Below, piece after piece: positions 15,201-16,908 of a DNA stretch of 16,908 nucleotides. The translations under genes and the position numbers were made by a program. The number at the start of each line of letters is the position of its first letter. Positions within the stretch are counted from its first letter, which is position 1. Where the stretch lies: assembly GCA_905210415.1 (NCBI GenBank), contig CAJLWM010000043.1, positions 1 through 16,908 on the forward strand, written 5' to 3'. Below the pieces are notes generated by a model, which searched no databases, had not been told where the DNA came from, and saw only the letters and a list, made by a program, of their open reading frames with translations. This DNA is from an uncultured Prevotellaceae bacterium. Lineage in GTDB: Bacteria > Bacteroidota > Bacteroidia > Bacteroidales > Muribaculaceae.

Positions 15201-15293
15201 CGCGTGCTTCCCACTCGCGACAATCGTGCATTCAAAACCCTAAATGCACGCAAGTATATACAATCGATAATCTATCAATCGATAGAAGATTGA
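12291..15293 (+). CDS. GH3 beta-N-acetylglucosaminidase fused to a serine beta-lactamase-like domain
   Basis: The 1000-residue product has an N-terminal hydrophobic segment (about 4-24) serving as signal peptide or anchor. Residues about 45-370 are a GH3 domain of the NagZ type: KHFPGHG at 219-225, the D230-H232 pair in SDSHKTLP, and the likely nucleophile D303 in FTDALAMDG. Residues about 375-575 are a GH3 C-terminal domain with GGNGARGILPV (543-553). Residues about 580-990 are a class C beta-lactamase / transpeptidase-like domain with S644-V-S-K647, a Tyr motif at Y790 (YSCLNF) and HTG at 947-949. This fusion is widespread in Bacteroidota and probably trims peptidoglycan or its fragments in the periplasm. 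The Tyr motif has Cys where related proteins usually have Asp or Asn. It ends the run begun by the two nucleotidases, 31 bp after the second. Confidence 0.92.
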   Translation: MLMSRLIRIISLAAMLMVTGVAAVSQKMYHSSLLGRADAAKMNEWVENTFSTLSPEEKVAQLVVLAVQPSDNAPTRKLLSHYVEDLKIGGLLFSEGECVSEANLINYAQERSQVPLMITLDGEWGLSMRLADTPVFPRNMVLGAIADDRLLYEYGKEVARECKLMGIHVNFAPVLDVNDNPKNPVIGTRSFGEMPERVASLGVAYARGLEDNGVLSTAKHFPGHGSTNSDSHKTLPQISKSRRELALCELVPFRHYAEAGLSGVMIGHLSVPALDAKGTAASLSPATGRLLRSIGFQGLAFTDALAMDGAKTSGSVAVKALLAGNDVLLMLSNVKTEIAAVLKAVDNKKISQSLIDEKCKKMLRYKYALGLSELQPVSTANLLQRIGGGHSASLIRRMWANAMTVIRNKERTFPIHHLENTKIAVVTMGDERGVNTMFQRRCAMYAHTDRFSYKAGENFRELEEKLKQGDYDKVIVGIHSAHSSYCTVMASLVNNAKEVSVAMFMEPYRVKGFAYSLKHCKGVLLAYDNNNIAQDYAAQTVFGGNGARGILPVTIEGVAKAGTSHTYKSTRLGYTLPEEVGMSSKMLMRIDSVAHIGVKQRAFLGLQVLVARHGKVVCNRSYGYTDFSKTREAVDENTLFDLASVSKATGTLAGIMKCYDQSRFSLDDKVSQFVTELKGTDKEDITFSDLLFHESGMPATLNMYYVMMNPRSYKGRLLTSRRTKNNTIRIHSRLFGNKAARLRSDIVSAQSSDDFSIQVAKGLYGSPAMIDTVMSRIYNVKLRKNKNYLYSCLNFCLLMDAEQRMTKMSHDKFVNHYVFQPLGAYNTCYRPTDRDEALHVASTENDTFLRRQILKGYVHDELAAFLGGVSGNAGLFSTANDLAKLCQMWLNRGEYGGIRFLKPQTVDVFMQTSSENSRRGLGFDRPDKNRPRVSPCCNAAPETVVGHTGFTGTCFWVDKENDMIYIFLSNRVLPTRDNRAFKTLNARKYIQSIIYQSIED

Positions 15294-15300
15294 TAGATTA
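15268..15300 (+). terminator. Perfect hairpin overlapping the stop codon of the GH3 fusion
   Basis: TAATCTATCAATC (15268-15280) pairs without mismatch with GATTGATAGATTA (15288-15300), a 13-bp stem with a 7-nt loop. It covers the last codons and the TGA stop. There is no good T-run, so it may act as a weak terminator or an mRNA 3'-end stabiliser for the operon. Confidence 0.55.
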
Positions 15301-15344
15301 GATAAATTAGAATAATTTAATGCGTTAGTATTTAGTGTATTCAC

Positions 15345-15377
15345 TTGCAGAATCTGCCGAAAAGATTGTATATTTGC
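15345..15377 (+). promoter_or_regulatory. Promoter of the DUF4369/TlpA-like lipoprotein gene
   Basis: TATATTTG at 15370-15377 matches the -7 consensus exactly, with TTG at 15345-15347, 22 bp upstream, as a possible -33 element. It is 28 bp before the ATG at 15406, so the gene can be expressed separately from the upstream operon. Confidence 0.65.
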
Positions 15378-15405
15378 GCAGTAAACAATTCAAATCTCTA
15401 TTATA

Positions 15406-16455
15406 ATGAAGAACCTATTATCAATTTTTGCAATTGCACTGCTTGCCGCATCATGTGGCAAGAGTGATTATAAGTTGACCGCAGACTTCAATAACGACGA
15501 AGAAAATGGTCAGAAAGTTTATTTGGTAAATTACGACACAGGCGACACTATTGATAGTGTGGTGGTGACTGGTCGTAGGGCTGTGTTTGAAGGAAGCGTG
15601 AAGGATGCTATGGTGGCTCGTCTGCTCACAGCTGGCGCTCGCGCTACATTTATCCTTGAAGGCGGCGAAATAGAAATAAATTGGGAAGACCGCGTGGCTA
15701 AGGGTACTGCTCTCAACGACTCTGTGGCAAAAGCCAACGAAGAGCAAGCCAATATCGGCCATGAAATGGAAGAACTGGCTCAAAGCAACTTGAGCGAGGA
15801 TGAAATCAATAAAAAGGCAGAAGACCTTAATAATAAGTGGCTCAACGGCTTGAAGGCTCACTACGAGAACAATAAGAAGAACGCCTTCGGTTGGTGGTCG
15901 CTATACAATTATATGCTCAACAACGAGTTGACACTCGATGAGATGAAGGCTCTTTTGGCAGATGCTCCTGAAAGCTATTCTCAATCGGTGCGCATTAACA
16001 GATTGTTGACTGCTGCAGAAAACGTAGAAAAGACCAAGGTGGGATGCAAGATGGTTGACTTCACGGTCAAGACCGAAGATGGCATTGAAACTCGCCTTAG
16101 CGACTTCGTAGGCAAGGGTGATATCGTGGTGGTGGACTTCTGGGCAAGTTGGTGTGGACCATGTCGCCGCGAAGCAAGCACTACACTCAAGGATATCTAT
16201 GAAAAATATGATGGCAAGGGCTTGAAGATAATCGGTGTGGCTGTATGGGATAAGCCAGAAGACACATTCTCGGCAATTGAGTCGTTGAGCCTTCCTTGGC
16301 CACAAATTATCAACAGCCAAAATATCGCATCTGATGCCTATGGATTTAATGCAATTCCTCATATCATCATCTTCTCGGGCGATGGCACAATCCTTTCTCG
16401 TGGATTGCAAGGCGATGAATTGAAGGCAAAGGTAGATTCGCTGATGAACAAGTAA
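15406..16455 (+). CDS. DUF4369 / TlpA-like thiol-disulfide lipoprotein
   Basis: The 349-residue product has a lipoprotein signal peptide with lipobox LAASC and acylated C17. Residues about 22-75 form the DUF4369 strand-rich domain found ahead of many Bacteroidota thioredoxins. A charged helical region spans about 105-205. Residues about 212-349 are a TlpA/thioredoxin-like fold with W249-C250-G-P-C253 and the cis-proline P318 in IPHI. Such proteins reduce or exchange disulfides in the periplasm, tethered to a membrane; the exact partner is unknown. The CXXC pair and cis-proline are intact, so it should be redox active. The short gap to the GH3 gene holds a hairpin and its own promoter, so it is probably an independent unit, closed by a clear terminator. 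Confidence 0.92.
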   Translation: MKNLLSIFAIALLAASCGKSDYKLTADFNNDEENGQKVYLVNYDTGDTIDSVVVTGRRAVFEGSVKDAMVARLLTAGARATFILEGGEIEINWEDRVAKGTALNDSVAKANEEQANIGHEMEELAQSNLSEDEINKKAEDLNNKWLNGLKAHYENNKKNAFGWWSLYNYMLNNELTLDEMKALLADAPESYSQSVRINRLLTAAENVEKTKVGCKMVDFTVKTEDGIETRLSDFVGKGDIVVVDFWASWCGPCRREASTTLKDIYEKYDGKGLKIIGVAVWDKPEDTFSAIESLSLPWPQIINSQNIASDAYGFNAIPHIIIFSGDGTILSRGLQGDELKAKVDSLMNK

Positions 16456-16508
16456 AAAAACGTGATATAACGATAATTTTAACTTGATTCGGCCGCGTCT
16501 TATTGACC

Positions 16509-16520
16509 GATTTGGGTTTA
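16509..16520 (+). repeat. Dispersed 12-mer GATTTGGGTTTA, copy C
   Basis: This is an exact copy of the 12-mer at 9100-9111. The preceding TTATTGACC also resembles the same part of copy A (CTATTGACA). It sits three bases before the stem of the terminator of the TlpA-like gene. Confidence 0.65.
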
Positions 16521-16522
16521 AG

Positions 16523-16555
16523 AGAGTCTGGCATTTCGCCGGGCTCTTTTTGTTT
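16523..16555 (+). terminator. Intrinsic terminator of the TlpA-like gene
   Basis: AGAGTCTGGC (16523-16532) pairs with GCCGGGCTCT (16538-16547), ten base pairs with two wobbles and a 5-nt loop, followed by TTTTTGTTTT. Strong and correctly placed, 67 bp after the stop. Confidence 0.88.
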
Positions 16556-16610
16556 TAGGGCTTGGCGAGTCCATAATCCTAATACTGCCTGAATTTGTGG
16601 GAGGGCCTAT

Positions 16611-16652
16611 AAAATGAAAGTAGGAAGAAAACTGTTTCGTTTTCCTCCTACT
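16611..16652 (-). terminator. Probable terminator of purT (minus strand)
   Basis: AGTAGGA (16619-16625) pairs with TCCTACT (16646-16652). After one mismatch, GAAAAC (16627-16632) pairs with GTTTTC (16639-16644) around a 6-nt loop. On the minus strand the stem is followed by TTTCATTTT. It lies 36 bp past the purT stop. Confidence 0.75.
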
Positions 16653-16653
16653 C

Positions 16654-16665
16654 GATTTGGGTTTA
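16654..16665 (+). repeat. Dispersed 12-mer GATTTGGGTTTA, copy D
   Basis: This is the third exact copy of the 12-mer, lying between the purT stop and its terminator hairpin. A TTAGGGCTTGG 11-mer shared with the copy A spacer lies about 90 bp to its left (16555-16565). Confidence 0.65.
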
Positions 16666-16687
16666 TATCAGTGTTGACTGAGATTTC

Positions 16688-16908
16688 TTACTTTTCGCGT
16701 GGGCAAACTTCCACTTGGAGTTTGTTGTAAGCGCGTTCGGCCTTTTCCTTAGCAGCTTCAACGCTTTCGTCGATGGCGAGGATAACAGCCATGCGGCGGT
16801 GTCCTTTCACCTCTGGTTTGCCGAAGATGCGCATCTGAGTGCCTGGTTCTTCAAGCACCTTGTCAAGATTGTTGAAGTTAATAGTGTCGGTATCGCCTTC
16901 CACCACCA
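16688..16908 (-). CDS. purT: Formate-dependent phosphoribosylglycinamide formyltransferase PurT (3' end)
   Basis: Only the last 73 codons are in the window; the gene enters from the right edge and stops at 16688-16690. The sequence shows the PurT C-terminal signature: LEEPGTQMRIFGKPEVKGHRR followed by MAVILA, then the SVEAAKEKAERAYNKLQVEV helix and strand. PurT is an ATP-grasp enzyme that uses formate and ATP to convert GAR to formyl-GAR in purine synthesis, an alternative to PurN. The full protein is near 390 residues, so about four fifths, including the ATP-binding core, lies outside. It converges with the TlpA-like gene and has its own downstream hairpin. Confidence 0.88.
   Translation of the reverse strand, partial: VVEGDTDTINFNNLDKVLEEPGTQMRIFGKPEVKGHRRMAVILAIDESVEAAKEKAERAYNKLQVEVCPREK

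Noticed and set aside
1..16908. CRISPR arrays, tRNA or rRNA genes, complete insertion sequences, replication origin
   Set aside because: I found no regularly spaced direct repeats, cloverleaf-like sequence, rRNA-like segment or transposase. The repeats present are dispersed and diverged.

Overview
The window looks like a chromosomal segment from a Bacteroidales bacterium. Three things point there: the protein families (DUF3127, DUF4369-thioredoxin lipoprotein, GH3 glycosidase fused to a serine beta-lactamase-like domain), the Bacteroidota-type -7 promoter box TAnnTTTG ahead of several genes (TATCTTTGCA occurs at 527, 600, 3236 and 3998), and the general lack of Shine-Dalgarno sequences close to start codons. 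I cannot fix a genus; a Muribaculaceae- or Prevotella-like gut or oral lineage is only a guess.

Layout. 1-273 (minus): 5' part of a DUF3127 gene. 274-631: divergent intergenic region with promoters and an orphan hairpin. 632-3131: rsfS and ftsH, closed by a strong terminator. 3213-3762: rplS (ribosomal protein bL19) with its own near-consensus promoter and two tandem terminators. 3763-4090: spacer carrying a dispersed repeat and the gpmI promoter. 4091-5608: gpmI (cofactor-independent phosphoglycerate mutase), followed by a decayed tandem duplication and a terminator. 5781-8940: an accessory island. It holds an extremely C-rich tract able to form a G-quadruplex on the minus strand, a probable C-terminal remnant of a mobilization (Mob/relaxase) protein, an AT-rich gene for a secreted protein with a Tyr/Gly/Ala/Thr-rich low-complexity segment, and an unrecognised gene apparently coupled to an upstream short, possibly frameshifted one. 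9023-9111: a second copy of the dispersed repeat, carrying a probable promoter. 9194-15293: an operon-like run of two paralogous exported 5'-nucleotidases and a 1000-residue GH3 / beta-lactamase-like fusion. 15406-16455: a DUF4369/TlpA-like lipoprotein with its own promoter and terminator. 16688 to the right edge (minus): 3' end of purT.

How the genes fit together. The left half is housekeeping: ribosome silencing (RsfS), membrane proteolysis (FtsH), the ribosome (bL19) and glycolysis (GpmI). The right half is an envelope scavenging and wall-maintenance block: nucleotide hydrolysis in the periplasm, probable N-acetylglucosaminidase or muropeptide processing, and a periplasmic thiol-disulfide lipoprotein. 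The 5.8-8.9 kb island separates the two and has the composition and content of transferred DNA.

The most unusual feature not explained by genes is a dispersed intergenic repeat. The 12-mer GATTTGGGTTTA is present exactly at 9100, 16509 and 16654, and with one change at 3946, always between genes and always in the same orientation. Two of the sites extend into a roughly 90-bp repeat about 80% identical. No complete novel defence or mobile system is visible.
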